A stretch of 64,000 bases of DNA from Bryum argenteum (taxonomy: Eukaryota > Streptophyta > Bryopsida > Bryales > Bryaceae). The stretch spans positions 1,676,501 to 1,740,500 of the forward strand of contig CM073325.1 in the NCBI GenBank assembly GCA_037043015.1. Reading direction: 5' to 3'. This document shows, piece after piece, positions 37,721-48,264 of this stretch. Under the pieces are notes generated by a model, which was not told the origin of the DNA, did not search any database, and worked only from the letters and a program-made list of their open reading frames with translations. Made by a program: the position numbers and the translations under genes. Positions within the stretch are counted from its first letter, which is position 1. Each line of letters opens with the position of its first letter.

Positions 37721-39557
37721 TCAATGGGCGTGGGAGGAGGATTTCTTGGTGGTCTTTTTGGACAGCTTCTTCTTGAGAGAAGCGGCATGTGTGTAATCCA
37801 AGTGGGAGAGGGGGGCGTCGTCGGGGGCCAGCTTCTTGGGCAGCAGCACGCCGTGGATGTTGGGCAGCACGCCGCCATGGGCGATGGTGACGCCGGCCAG
37901 CAGCTTGCTCAGCTCCTCGTCGTTGCGCACCGCCAGTTGAATGTGGCGTGGGATAATGCGCGTCTTCTTGTTGTCACGCGATGCATTCCCCGCCAGCTCC
38001 AACACCTGCTCATCAACACTCTCTTCCTTATCTCATTCTGCTCAAGCAAATCACATGTCTCTCTTTCTCATATCATTCCTTTTCAGTAAGCTCATGTCTC
38101 TCTTTCTTATTATTCAGTTCAAGTAACCTCATGTCTCTCATGTCTCTCTTTCTCATCATTTTGTTTAAGTAAGCTCATGTCTCTCTTTCTCATATCATTC
38201 TGTTTCAGTAAGCTCATGTCTCTCTTTCTCATCTCATTCTGTTCAAGCAAACTAATGTCTCTTTTTTCTATATCATTCTGTTTGAGCAAGCCCATGTCTC
38301 TCTTCCTCATTTCATTCTGATTCAGCAAGCTCATGTCTCTCTTTCTCTTTCTCTGTTTGAGCAATTTCATGTCACTCTGCTCAAGCGAGTGATTGTGTTG
38401 GAACATATCATGGGTTTTACAGGAAGTTGGACTTCTGGTATGAAGCAATGCATTCTTCCAGGACTCCAAGGTGCATTGTCTTGTCAGACAAAATTCCTTT
38501 TCAATTATCAGACACAATTTAGACGAGATGTACATTTAAGACGTCTTCCATGTATCAAATGTACATTTCATTTAAATTATGTTTGACAAATGAATAAGAA
38601 TTTTGTCTGATAAGACAACACAACACTGACTCCACCTCAAGTAAGGTTTTATATGTATACTTGGAGGTTTAGCGTCATCCTTGAGAATAATAGCTCATCT
38701 GTCTGTGATTAGGGTTGGCAAGGTTGTAAACTCAGATTCCTTGCAAGGATAGAAGCATTTAACAATTGATAAGAACTGATATGTATATATCATAGTTTTT
38801 GTATAAGTTTGTTTAAAAAATTTATGTAGTTTCTCATGTGAAAGTATTTGTACATCATTAGATTGGATATTTGTATTTCTAAGAACAAATAAAATGAACA
38901 CAAGTGTGTTGACACTAACACTATTAGTTAGCAAGGAAGAAGGTACAAGATCATACGTTTATTACTCCTTTATATTGATGTAGTTCTATCGTTACAATTC
39001 AATAATGAAGTTAGCAACATACGAACTGTTTTCATTGTTTGCAATTGTTGAAACATTGTAGCAAAAACTTGTGCTTAAGTATTGTTTGGACATATATTTA
39101 GAAAGTTATAGTTGTGTAACCATATATTGTATCAATCTCATAGTGGTTGTTATTTTTAAAGTGCAATAGCACCTAATTATGACATTTAACGTGAGTTTCT
39201 GTTCATTGCTTCGAAAAACTATATTCTTGAAAATCAAACAAGCAAAGGATTGCCAAACATTACAACAATCGTACTAGGCAATTTTCATGTAAGAGATTGA
39301 AGAAAATAGAATAGACTTTTATGGATCTCATCAACAACCATCAACACAAAAATGATTAATAAGGATGATAAGTTGAACCTCACCTCAGCAGCAAGATATT
39401 CCAAGACGGCTGCTAGGTACACGGGTGCTCCTGAGCCTACTCTAGCAGCATATTTGCCCTGTTTTAAGTAACGAGCCAACCTACTGACAGGAAATTGAAG
39501 GCCTGCTCTTGCTGACTTTGACACCGCTTTTTTTCTTGATACTGTACCTCTCCCCAT
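37721..39557 (-). CDS. histone H2A, replacement-type variant
   Basis: This is a core nucleosome histone. Two exons (39557-39384 and 38005-37721) give 152 aa. The histone fold is intact ([49 protein letters not shown]) with the acidic-patch NDEEL. The N-tail is short ([16 protein letters not shown]). The C-tail is long and basic and ends [18 protein letters not shown], without the SQ[E/D] motif of H2A.X and without a clear SPKK motif of H2A.W. The lone intron falls between LEYLAAE and VLELAGN. It may be an H2A.M-like bryophyte variant; that class is inferred. It converges with the valyl-tRNA synthetase gene, stops 270 bp apart. The 1378-bp intron holds a minisatellite and a MITE. Confidence 0.92.
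38030..38400. repeat. ~39-bp minisatellite in the H2A intron
   Basis: About eight degenerate copies of a unit containing AGCTCATGTCTCTCTTTCTC lie just upstream (in gene sense) of the acceptor of exon 2. The unit is strongly purine-rich on the gene's sense strand. Confidence 0.85.
38478..38617. mobile_element. hairpin MITE (family G), copy 2, in the H2A intron
   Basis: The near-palindromic ~140 bp element has left end GTCTTGTCAGACAAAATTCC and right end AATTTTGTCTGATAAGAC. Its inner halves also mirror each other around GATGTACATTT. It is homologous to 11107-11241. Confidence 0.8.
38640..39370. other. remainder of the H2A intron
   Basis: AT-rich intronic sequence; no RNA gene or element was recognised. 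Confidence 0.4.
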
Positions 39558-39671
39558 CTCCACCTCGTAAATATATTCTTGTTTTGAAGAAATCTTGTGT
39601 GCTCCACTTCTTTCAATGCTTTTGCTAAACACAAGGATCAACAAATGAGGAAGAATAATGATGATTGCCAA

Positions 39672-39990
39672 AGCGGTTGTTGATGGCGGTTATCTTTCCA
39701 ACAACTTTTTATAAGATGGAATTAGAGAGGGCTCTCTACAAGCTTCCCATCTTGCTTTTACACTCATCTCTCTACTCTTCACTTATGCATGATACAAGAA
39801 ACAAAGTCATTTGAGATGTGGAGTGACAATATTTTGGCATCAAGAATCACTCTTCAATTCACATTTCAAGTCAAAAGCCAGAACATATTGTACCAATATA
39901 TTTCATGAAAAAACACCTAAAGAATAATTTATTAACAAACAAACTAAGTATTGTATATACTTACTAATTATTGATAGATTATGACTCCAA
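39672..39990. other. upstream region of the H2A gene
   Basis: The probable promoter of the minus-strand histone gene lies in 39560-39990. No confident elements can be named. Confidence 0.35.
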
Positions 39991-40424
39991 TTAACCCCTA
40001 AACGCCCAAGGGGGGGGGGGGTAAAGCTCCTAACAATTGGTAATAATGCTGATTTTTTCAAAACTGCGTAAAAACAAATAAAAGATGAAAATGGAAAATC
40101 CAACCGTAGGATCTTCTTTGGAGCGTGACAATTAGTATGACTGTCAAGTTGCATACCATTTGGAAGTATGGATTTCAAGACCCATGCAAAAAAGGGGTGA
40201 AGATCACACCACCAAAACTTTCATGAAAAATCTCTTTCGCCCCCTCTCACAAATTGAGAATCAAGGTTTTTACTATTTATCTAAGGAGGGAGTAGAGTAA
40301 ACCCACCGAGGAGTTGAGCCAAAAAAACGGCGGATGAAAAAATCGATGGGATGAAAGCGGGGCTATGCACCAAAGACGGAGCCTCACATCCAGAATGTCG
40401 AAAAACGACACTCTGGGCGCTTAA
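39991..40424 (-). mobile_element. TTAA-flanked composite element (A/B-related)
   Basis: The left end is TTAACCCCTAAACGCCCAAG. The right end is CTGGGCGC followed by TTAA at 40421-40424. The right end carries the palindrome TGTCGAAAAACGACA (40396-40410) as in family A, and the left part contains an inverted family B motif (CAACCGTAGGATCTT). An eleven- to twelve-base G run follows the left TIR. It is probably a recombinant or internally deleted copy. The next element shares its right TTAA. Confidence 0.6.
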
Positions 40425-40653
40425 CCCTTAAAGGTCTGAACAACCATATTTTGGTTGCTAGAATACAGCGTATTTTGTTTGTATTGGAATGAGTGCACAC
40501 CTTTAATAGATTTGAGTTCAAAGAACAAGTTGACATATAAATCCATGCGGTTCTACTAAGCTTTTAAGATCACAATATAGAGTTTCTTGTTGGTAGCAAA
40601 TCTCAATTATACGCCACCGTACATACCATCCCCAAGGGACCTTTAAGGGTTAA
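40421..40653 (+). mobile_element. TTAA-flanked MITE, family C, copy 1
   Basis: The element is 233 bp. It starts TTAACCCTTAAAGGTC and ends GGGACCTTTAAGGGTTAA. The matching copy at 55884-56116 is exactly the same length in the opposite orientation. It is non-coding. The TIR itself contains an internal TTAA, and a further TTAA follows at 40657, so the right border has a small ambiguity. Confidence 0.85.
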
Positions 40654-41389
40654 GGGTTAATACAAAGTAGGGAACAAATAGACACATTATCACCAAATTG
40701 GATTGGGAACTTCCAAATTATCGCAAATTAATGATCTTTACCCGGAATGATTCATCAATCCTCAGGCTCAATGGCAATAATATATATGCTATTTTGTATA
40801 CAATCTTACTTTTGTTCTTAAGAATGACTCATATAAGGTGCAAATATATACTGAAATTAGAGTATGAAGTGTGGCCATCTAACAACTCCAACTAGAGCCA
40901 TGGGCACTCTCCAAGATAGAGCCATTAGCCCACTCCTAGCTATCACACTAGGGATAGCTAGGAGGCTCTAGCTCAAGCTCTACTTTTTCTCATACGTACT
41001 GAAAACAATATAAGACAATAAAATTCTCCAAACATAAAAATAAAAATAATACATATATACTAGTACAGAGGACCCGTGCATATACACACAAAAAGAAAAG
41101 GTTGAATTTGTATTTTAATTTTTTTCATTAAACATGACAAATCCAAGCTTTATCAATGCACAACCTCCTTATAGACAACATATAGCATGATGCCTAATTC
41201 TTTGCACCGCCCAATTTTAAAAGTATTGAAAATTTTGCATTTTCATAATATGAGAAACTCAACAGCAGTTCTAAGATGCGTGAGATTTCGAGAATTCATC
41301 TTGAACTGATCTCTCAAGTGCAATATTTGTTTCAGGATGGTTTTTCATTCGGAGTTTTTTCCCGCTCTTTATGTACCATCAGATTGAAC

Positions 41390-41720
41390 ATGAAGAGGAA
41401 AATCGAAATGCCGCCAAGGATACATGACCACGGAAGTTGCATGAACCATGAGAAGTCTTATCGTGATGTGCAAACCGGTGAGCGGAGCGCCTTTGTACAC
41501 TTGTTACCCCTACTCCGCCAAGCATACTCACACACCATCCTTGCTCAAACCATACCAAGCTCCTGCGGCATCGCTACCCTACCCGAGCAAAGCGCTTCGC
41601 AGAGCCCACAACGTCACTCGACAATTGATAATCGACTATCTCGAGAAATGTGAAATCACCTTGAATGTTGGCGTGAGAAGCTTTATGCCGTCCGCAATGA
41701 CAATCAATGAATCGCAATCG
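41390..41720 (+). other. GC-richer block with an open frame, unidentified
   Basis: Within AT-rich DNA, about 330 bp have higher GC. A frame from about 41448 stays open to 41801 (including PYQAPAASLPYPSKALRRAH and RQLIIDYLEKCEI). No family is recognised and no splice-linked partner exon was found. It could be a captured or decayed exon. Confidence 0.25.
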
Positions 41721-42341
41721 ACCAAGCTAGTGCAACGGCAAAACGTTTATATGTGCCTAAAACGAAAGTTATCTTTCACATTAACTTTTACTTCTACCTA
41801 ATTTTAGAGGTCTGAATTTTATTCTGAGCTATTCTTCATTTTGTTATGTCTGCCATGAGTTATTCTAACTATAGTTTTTCTTGAACTATCTTGTTGTGTT
41901 AATATTGCTGAAGTTTATAGAAGTTTTGAAAAGTTTTGAAATCTGAACAAAAATGCCACTCAATACACTTGAGTCTGCACATTCCTCATCTTGCAAAATA
42001 CTACGTTGTCAGCTTTGTCTCGCATTATATGCCATGTGTTCCTTCTTTGGTTCTACACAGTAAATAACAACTCAGAACCTTCACTTCACAAAGAAGACAT
42101 AATGACAAAGAATTGGTTGTTACAACTTTGGATTGAAAGTAATTGAAAATATGTTCCAATTGCACTTATCATGAAAGAAAATGAACCAATTGGCTAATCA
42201 AACATCAATACTTCCAATCATACAACAATGTATTTGGAAGTACATTACAACTACAACTTTCGTTGTTGAAAATGCAACAACAAGCCAACCAAGTATCAAT
42301 CTAGTGTTACTCTTATGGAAGGGCTTTGGGTTTTAGCATAC

Positions 42342-42383
42342 CATACTTGCAATAAAAGGTTAGGGTAAATTATTGCAAGTATG
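42342..42383. repeat. perfect 14-bp hairpin
   Basis: CATACTTGCAATAA is followed after 14 bp by TTATTGCAAGTATG. It may be a relic of a small transposon end pair, and no function can be assigned. Confidence 0.5.
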
Positions 42384-42778
42384 TTACTTCCATGGAAGGC
42401 AATAGTTTCAATGACTGACCTTAAAGCTATCTAGGATTTTAAAATAGAATAAGAAAACACATAAATGTTTACATACTTTGTCATCTTAACACGAAATACA
42501 ATACAACAAGTAGGAGGATACAAATAGTCTAGAATGAGGGTGACTTCGGTAGAGCCCAACATCCTCTAAGAAACGATTCTTAATCATTGTAATTGTTTTG
42601 CATAATCTCCTATCCACCACATTCTTGATCTCCCACCGACAAAAGCAAAACTTTTCAGATGCAAGAAGCTTGTAAGCAAGCAAGCACACGATACCTGGTC
42701 ATGCTCACATTCATAAAATTGGAGTAAAAGAATGAGTCCTAACAACTACTCTGTAGCTTTTCCTCACATTGTCATGTA

Positions 42779-44749
42779 TCATACAAGCGACCTAGAGCTC
42801 TGCACTGCTTGAATAAAAGCTTGAATGCGAGCAGGGTCTTTGCGGATTCCATCCTTCCCGGCAATGCCACTCGAAACATCCACAGCATTCGGCGTCAGAA
42901 GTGACAACGCTTCGGCCACATTCGTCGGTGTAAGTCCTCCTGCCAACAGCCAGCCGTTTCTACTCCTCATACTCGGAGCTTGAAAATTGCTCCAGTCAAA
43001 CTGCTCCCCACTGAATCACGCCACCATAATATCGTTAGAGGGAAGCATCTTGTTGCATTTTTAAGAGCGAAAGTGTTTGTGGAATGTTGAGCAGCATGCA
43101 TACCTGCCACCTTGTAAGCTATCAACGAGCACCCAGTCTACGAGAGGATTCTCTTGTTCGCTTTCGGGGAAGGAGGTTTGAATGACGCCGTTCTTGTTAG
43201 CGTGCAATACGTAGATCACCTTTAAAGACTCCGGTAGTCCTTGCAGAAGCGAAGCTCGTGCGCCATCGCCGTGTAACTGCGAAACACATGAGCACTTTCA
43301 AAAGAGATCTGTACCGACTCGACTCCTAAGTCAGAGCTCCATCGTACATCTGAAACCGCAAAGTCGAACAATCCTTGCTACGATTCGGAACACTTGCACA
43401 GATGATTCAGTTGCAAAGATTAACACAATGAATCTCCGACACCGCCACTCATGAGCTGCAAGAGATTAGTACCGACTCGACTCTCAAATAGAAACTTGTT
43501 CAGTGGAGAGCTGCATCGCAATTTAAGGATTGCTGTTACAAACCAGGAACTTGCAGAATGGAACCAACAATACACGTGAGGCTTCCTTTTTCTAAGTTGA
43601 ACCCTTGCAAAAATGTACCCTTGAACCCTTACCCGTGTGAAAACGACTCGATGAACGATGAATATGCGACTGTGACACCCGTGACCACTATCCTGAGGTG
43701 CAGAAGAAATGTACCGACTTGGATCTCTGATAGGAAATACCAGAGCTCCATAGCATTTTTCAGAACTGCTCTTGTGAACCAGGGCTTTTGTAGAGAAACC
43801 GCGAGGTCAGACAATCCACGTGAAGCTTCCATTTTCAGAATCGAACCCCCGAACCCTTGCAAAATCTTGTTGTAAGAACGACTCGATGAACGATGAATAT
43901 GCGACACCGCCATCGCCGTGACATCCATGACCACTACCCTGAGGTGCAAAAGAATTGTACCGACTTAAATCTCCGATAGAAAGTTGTTCAGTAGGAAGCT
44001 CCGTCGTAGTTTTAAGACTGCTACATAACCCGTTTGGTCAACTTGCAGAATGAAAGCGTGAGGTCAGACAATCCTACTTGCAACTTCCTTGATCCTACTC
44101 AAAAGCCCAAACCCTTACACAATTGAGCCGATGAGAGATGAATTTCCGACACTCGGAATCTTAGACGTAACACCCGATTCAGCATTGCGATTTCACGGAC
44201 CTTAAACCCTTAACCGATGCATGGAGAACATTCTATCAATTTCGTTGTTGAAGGAAGAGCGGTTAATGTCCCCGCATGAAGGGATCGTTCCGGCAGGATA
44301 AAGGAGGAATGCAGTAGCTAGGATCGAGAGCCTACCTGGGCGATGGAGAGATTAGCAGCACTGCAAGCTTTCTCGATCTCCGCAGCGCTCTCATCCACAA
44401 ACACACCCACGGGCTCGGCGCCATTCTCCCTGGCAGCGGCAACAATCTCCCGTGCGAGGCTCACACTCACAGACCGCTTGGACTTGGGCCACACAATCAT
44501 GCCAACGTAATTCGCACCCGCGGTAGCAGCCGCGGCTGCGTCCTCTGGACTCGTGATCCCGCACATTTTAATCAGTGGGCTTCGCGCTTCTTCGGACTGC
44601 AGACAAGCCATTGGCCCAACACGACGCGCGCGTCGCCCACGAGCGACGCCATACCAAAGCCTCGGGGACTCCACTGGAACAATGCGAGACATCCCAGTAA
44701 GCAGATGGCCATGTCCGCACGCCCCTAACATGACTACCCCTTGTCGCAC
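42779..44749 (-). CDS. phosphoribosylanthranilate isomerase, plastid-type
   Basis: This enzyme catalyses the third committed step of tryptophan synthesis, converting N-(5'-phosphoribosyl)anthranilate to CdRP. Three exons (44749-44336, 43276-43104, 43010-42779) give 272 aa. An N-terminal extension of ~55 residues is rich in Arg/Ser/Ala, as for a plastid transit peptide. The TIM-barrel core follows: the catalytic Cys in [54 protein letters not shown] and the phosphate-binding [16 protein letters not shown]. All signature residues are present and the enzyme is predicted to be active. The first ATG of the frame is taken as the start. It is divergent from the DUF716 gene, with 505 bp between start codons. 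Intron 1 carries a ~235-bp degenerate tandem repeat. Confidence 0.93.
43300..44180. repeat. ~235-bp degenerate tandem repeat in an intron
   Basis: About four units are recognised by recurring blocks. ACGACTCGATGAACGATGAA occurs at 43643 and 43878, related blocks occur near 43410 and 44125, and CCTGAGGTGCA plus GTACCGACT also recur. The spacing is 230-245 bp. Confidence 0.7.
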
Positions 44750-45254
44750 TACAAAAATCTGACAACAAAGGAATCGTCTCCACCCTAATCGCTTGCAGCA
44801 TCACAATCTTTGCATTTTCGATTGACCTTCAATTGGAATGCATCCGGATTATCCGGAAGACCCCACTCTTCCCCTAACTGAAGACTTACCCTACTTAGGT
44901 CTTGGACTGCATTAGTTATAACCACAGTGTTGGTCAACGCGAGAATCTCTTTCCCGACGGCACCGAGCCGGCCAATAGCAGGGAATTACACCCCGATGAT
45001 GTTACGGAGAATTAGGATGGGAGCCGCACTCGGTCGTCGAGAAGCAGCAGTAAAGTGGCAAGTGCTTCGTCAAAACGTTCGAGATTTCAGGTTCGTTACG
45101 CGCTGGAATGTGCAATCAAGCTACAGTTCAATCGAGGCTCTAGGGGGCTAGGCCCTTCGCCGTTCCACTAGGGTCGCGATCCAAGTTGAAGTGCGAGGAG
45201 CTGCAGCTGGTGTTGCAATGCGAGGGGCAGAGTAGGAGGGGAATTGGAAGTAGC
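44750..45254. promoter_or_regulatory. shared divergent promoter region
   Basis: The 505 bp between two start codons on opposite strands must hold both promoters and leaders. No definite TATA box was identified. Confidence 0.45.
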
Positions 45255-47593
45255 ATGGGGACGCTCGTGGGTCATGTCGCGGCGTCGGTGGTGTTAGTGT
45301 TACTAGGGTTATGGCACTTGATCAGCACGTTCACGAATTTCCTGAAGTCGCCGCGGGACTACGTTGCGAAGGCATGGCACCCGGTGTACTGGCTGCCCCG
45401 GCGCGGCAAGCACGTGGAGCTGTACGTGATCGTGGTGCTCGTTCCTTTGGCCGTGTTCTACGAGCTCGGGATCTCCACGGGGTTCCGGCCCACAGTGGAC
45501 GGCATGATTCCGAAGAACCGTGTGGCGAGCTTCGAGCACTCCACTACGCTCGTCATGTTCTGGATGTACGCTGTGATCGTGCTGCTGAGCGACACCACTA
45601 CGGCTTTGCCATTGCCGAATGATTCTCCGTTCTTGTTTGCGTCGATTGCGTTTGGATTGGAGTGGATCTCCGTTTCGCATCAGGCTGCGAGGAACACTGG
45701 GCTCGAAAGCCAGTGCAACTTGTTGCTCGCCTACGTCGCTGCCTTGTGCGCCGTCTGCACAGGTACGACCACCACCACCATCACTTTCCTCCGCTTGTTC
45801 AATTCCATCTCTTTCACAATCAGCATAAGCTACGACCTCCTGATTCAGCCCCATCTGGTTCACATTAGGTCATATCCATACTCTCTCGCTCCCAGTCTTC
45901 GAATTTCTTCACTGAATCTGAAACTATCCAGTCATAGTGGACGTCCTTTCGGTATAGATTACCAATTCGGACCTTATCTTGTTCAATTCCATTTCTTTCT
46001 TGATCAGTACTCGCTATGACCTCCTCTGAATCAGCGCATTTGAACCACTTTAAAACAATTCTATACTCTTTCACTCCCATTCTTTCGTATTTTCTAATTT
46101 TTTTCACAGAAACTGAAACTAGCCAGTGATAGTGTACATTCTTTCGTTGTAAATTACGACCTTCTCCTGTTCATATTCCATTTCGTTTTTGAACCTTCTC
46201 TGATTCAGGTGGCTCAGGACGTCGTTTCCATCTGAATCACATTAGGTCATTTCTAGATTTCGCACATTGTCTATACTCTCTTCCACTCTCTTTTTTACAT
46301 AGTACCTCTTCCACTCCTTCTTTCTTACATTCGGTGATCGAAACAAACCTTGGGTGATCCGGCCTTGTCTAAATCTTATTAGGTCATTCTTTAGTCTCGC
46401 AAACTATCTATGCCCTCGTCCACTCCCTTCTTTACATAGTATCGACGGTGCGAAACTGAAGCTGCGTTTGGTATTCCCCGTCTAATTCTGATCAGTTTCA
46501 TGACCACCCATCGCTCAACTCGAAACCATCAATCTTGGGGGTTACGTGCTCTTCCTTTTTCGATCAGTAGATTCAATGACCTCGTTAAGTCAGGTGACTC
46601 GAGTCTGATTCACGTTTCGCGCACTTTCTAGACTCTCTTCCAATTTATTTCTTACTTAGTTTTCGATTCCCTCAAAATCTGAAACTAAAACAATCCAGTG
46701 ATAGTGAACGTTTTGCTGTCGGTGTAGTCAACCTTCTCATGTTAATCTCCACTTCTTATCCGATCAACGTACGCAATGACCTTCCTTGATTTAGGTTAAA
46801 CAAAAATTGGTCATTTATACTCTCTCCCACACTCTTTTTCTCACTTATTACTCAATTTCCTGCAAGATCGAACCTGAATAAAAGTAGTGCAAGTGCACGT
46901 TTAGTCAACTACTTCCTTGCCATTTTTCATGACCCCATCGTTCAATTCAAGTCCATCAAGGATTATGTGCTCTGTTCAATTCTATTCCTTTTCCGATCAA
47001 CAGATACATTGACCTCCGCCGGTTCAGGTGACCCAAAGTCACTCCCATCTGGATCACATCGAAATCTCGCACACTTTCACAAACTCTCTTTCTAGCATAG
47101 TACCCATTGAAACATTCGAACGTGCTCCGTTTGGTATAAACAACCGATTTCTCGTTTGAATATTTGGCTCAATTCGAAACTATCAATCTGAGGGATTGTG
47201 TGCTGGGGCGTGGCAGGGTTGTTAGCGTTGCGGCCGAAGCAGTTTCTGGTGGACTTGGTGCTATGCATGGGGATCATCCTCCAAGGCACATGGATGTTCC
47301 AAATCGGGCTGTTCCTGTACGTGGAGAGCTACATTCCGGAAGGGTGTCATTACAGTCTGGATCTACCAACAGGGATCGACGGCTCCACGCAGTGCGACGT
47401 AGATGTGTCGCGCATCCGCGCCGTGGCGCTCATGAACCTGGCCTTCAACTTTCACGTGATCCTCGTCCTGCTCGTGTCGGTGCTGGTGTTCGCACTCGTG
47501 GCCAAGCTTCAAGGCCCTCGCCGCGGCGGCTACGAAGCCCTCTCCGTCCCCGACGGGGAGCCGCTGCCCAAGCCACACTTGGAGCGCCCTTGA
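45255..47593 (+). CDS. TMEM45/DUF716 family multi-pass membrane protein
   Basis: Two exons (45255-45762 and 47217-47593) encode 294 aa. The start at the MGTLVGHV motif matches the conserved N-terminus of plant DUF716 proteins; an upstream in-frame non-ATG extension exists but is not favoured. About seven hydrophobic segments are visible (VVLVLLGLWHLISTF, VELYVIVVLVPLAVF, TTLVMFWMYAVIVLL, FLFASIAFGLEWISV, LLLAYVAALCAVC, FLVDLVLCMGIILQG, HVILVLLVSVLVFALVA). The family signature NRVASFEHSTT is present. The biochemical function is unknown; endomembrane or plasma membrane location is inferred. The single 1454-bp intron is filled with degenerate tandem repeats. Confidence 0.88.
45840..47150 (+). 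repeat. ~200-bp degenerate tandem repeat filling an intron
   Basis: Recurring blocks include GAAACTATCCAGTCATAGTG (variants near 45930, 46110 and 46680), TTCAATTCCATTTCTTTCTTG, GATCAGTA..ATGACCTC, CACATTAGGTCAT and CATACTCTCTC. They recur in order roughly every 180-230 bp across most of the intron. Confidence 0.65.
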
Positions 47594-47639
47594 TACCCAT
47601 TTCTCTTCCTTGTAAAATCCCCTCACCCCTTTTTAGCAA

Positions 47640-48264
47640 GAATCATCAATTCTCAAGCCCGAGCTTTCCCGAGCTTCCCACATCTGATCGAGTTTGTTTC
47701 ATATTTCTCAGACTCGCTTCCTGGCATATTGTTTTAGAAAGTTGCCATTTTTGTATTCAAATTCTGTGATGTCTCCCCCACTTTTGGTACCCAGTCTCAA
47801 ACCCAAGTTGTTCAAATGAGTTGCTGGTGAGAATGAGTAAGGTGATTTATTCGAGAAGCAGTTAACATTGTGAGGGTGGTCGATGCGAAAACGTGTTTTT
47901 GAAGTTGCATCTCACCGAGTCTGGGGGGGGGGGAGATATAGCAATGGTGCGCAACGGTTCTAAAAGCTGAAAGTTCTGAAGTGAAAAGTTATTCAATTAA
48001 GATATTTTGTTTTTCTTGAAGTACTTTGAATAGATAATTTTATGATTTTTAAATACGTGAATTATATATTACAGCATCGGATTGAAAAGGATAAGAGATT
48101 CTATAAAGATTCTGAAAGAACATAGTTAAGAGGTTCTGGAGATTCGAAAAAGATTCTGAAGGTTCGAAGAAGATTCCGTAGAATTGCATTAGATTATTCA
48201 AAGTTAGCGTGAAATGGATTAAAACGTAACGTAAGGGTTATAAAAGTATAAGTGAATCGACCTC
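47640..48264. other. 3' flank and spacer
   Basis: The downstream region of the DUF716 gene, with a nine- to ten-base G run near 47922. No gene is seen. Confidence 0.35.

Larger units (their letters stand above)
40661..42778. other. spacer 3' of the anthranilate-pathway gene
   Basis: Mostly AT-rich. A GC-richer block at about 41390-41720 and a small hairpin at 42342-42383 are listed separately. No confident gene is seen. Confidence 0.4.

Noticed and set aside
38030..38400. Regular repeats suggestive of a CRISPR-like array
   Set aside because: The genome is eukaryotic, units are contiguous without unique spacers and diverge freely; it is a minisatellite.
45309..45863. Long minus-strand open frame of 184 codons
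   Set aside because: It is a shadow of the first exon of the DUF716 gene, whose plus-strand frame has the conserved family motifs.
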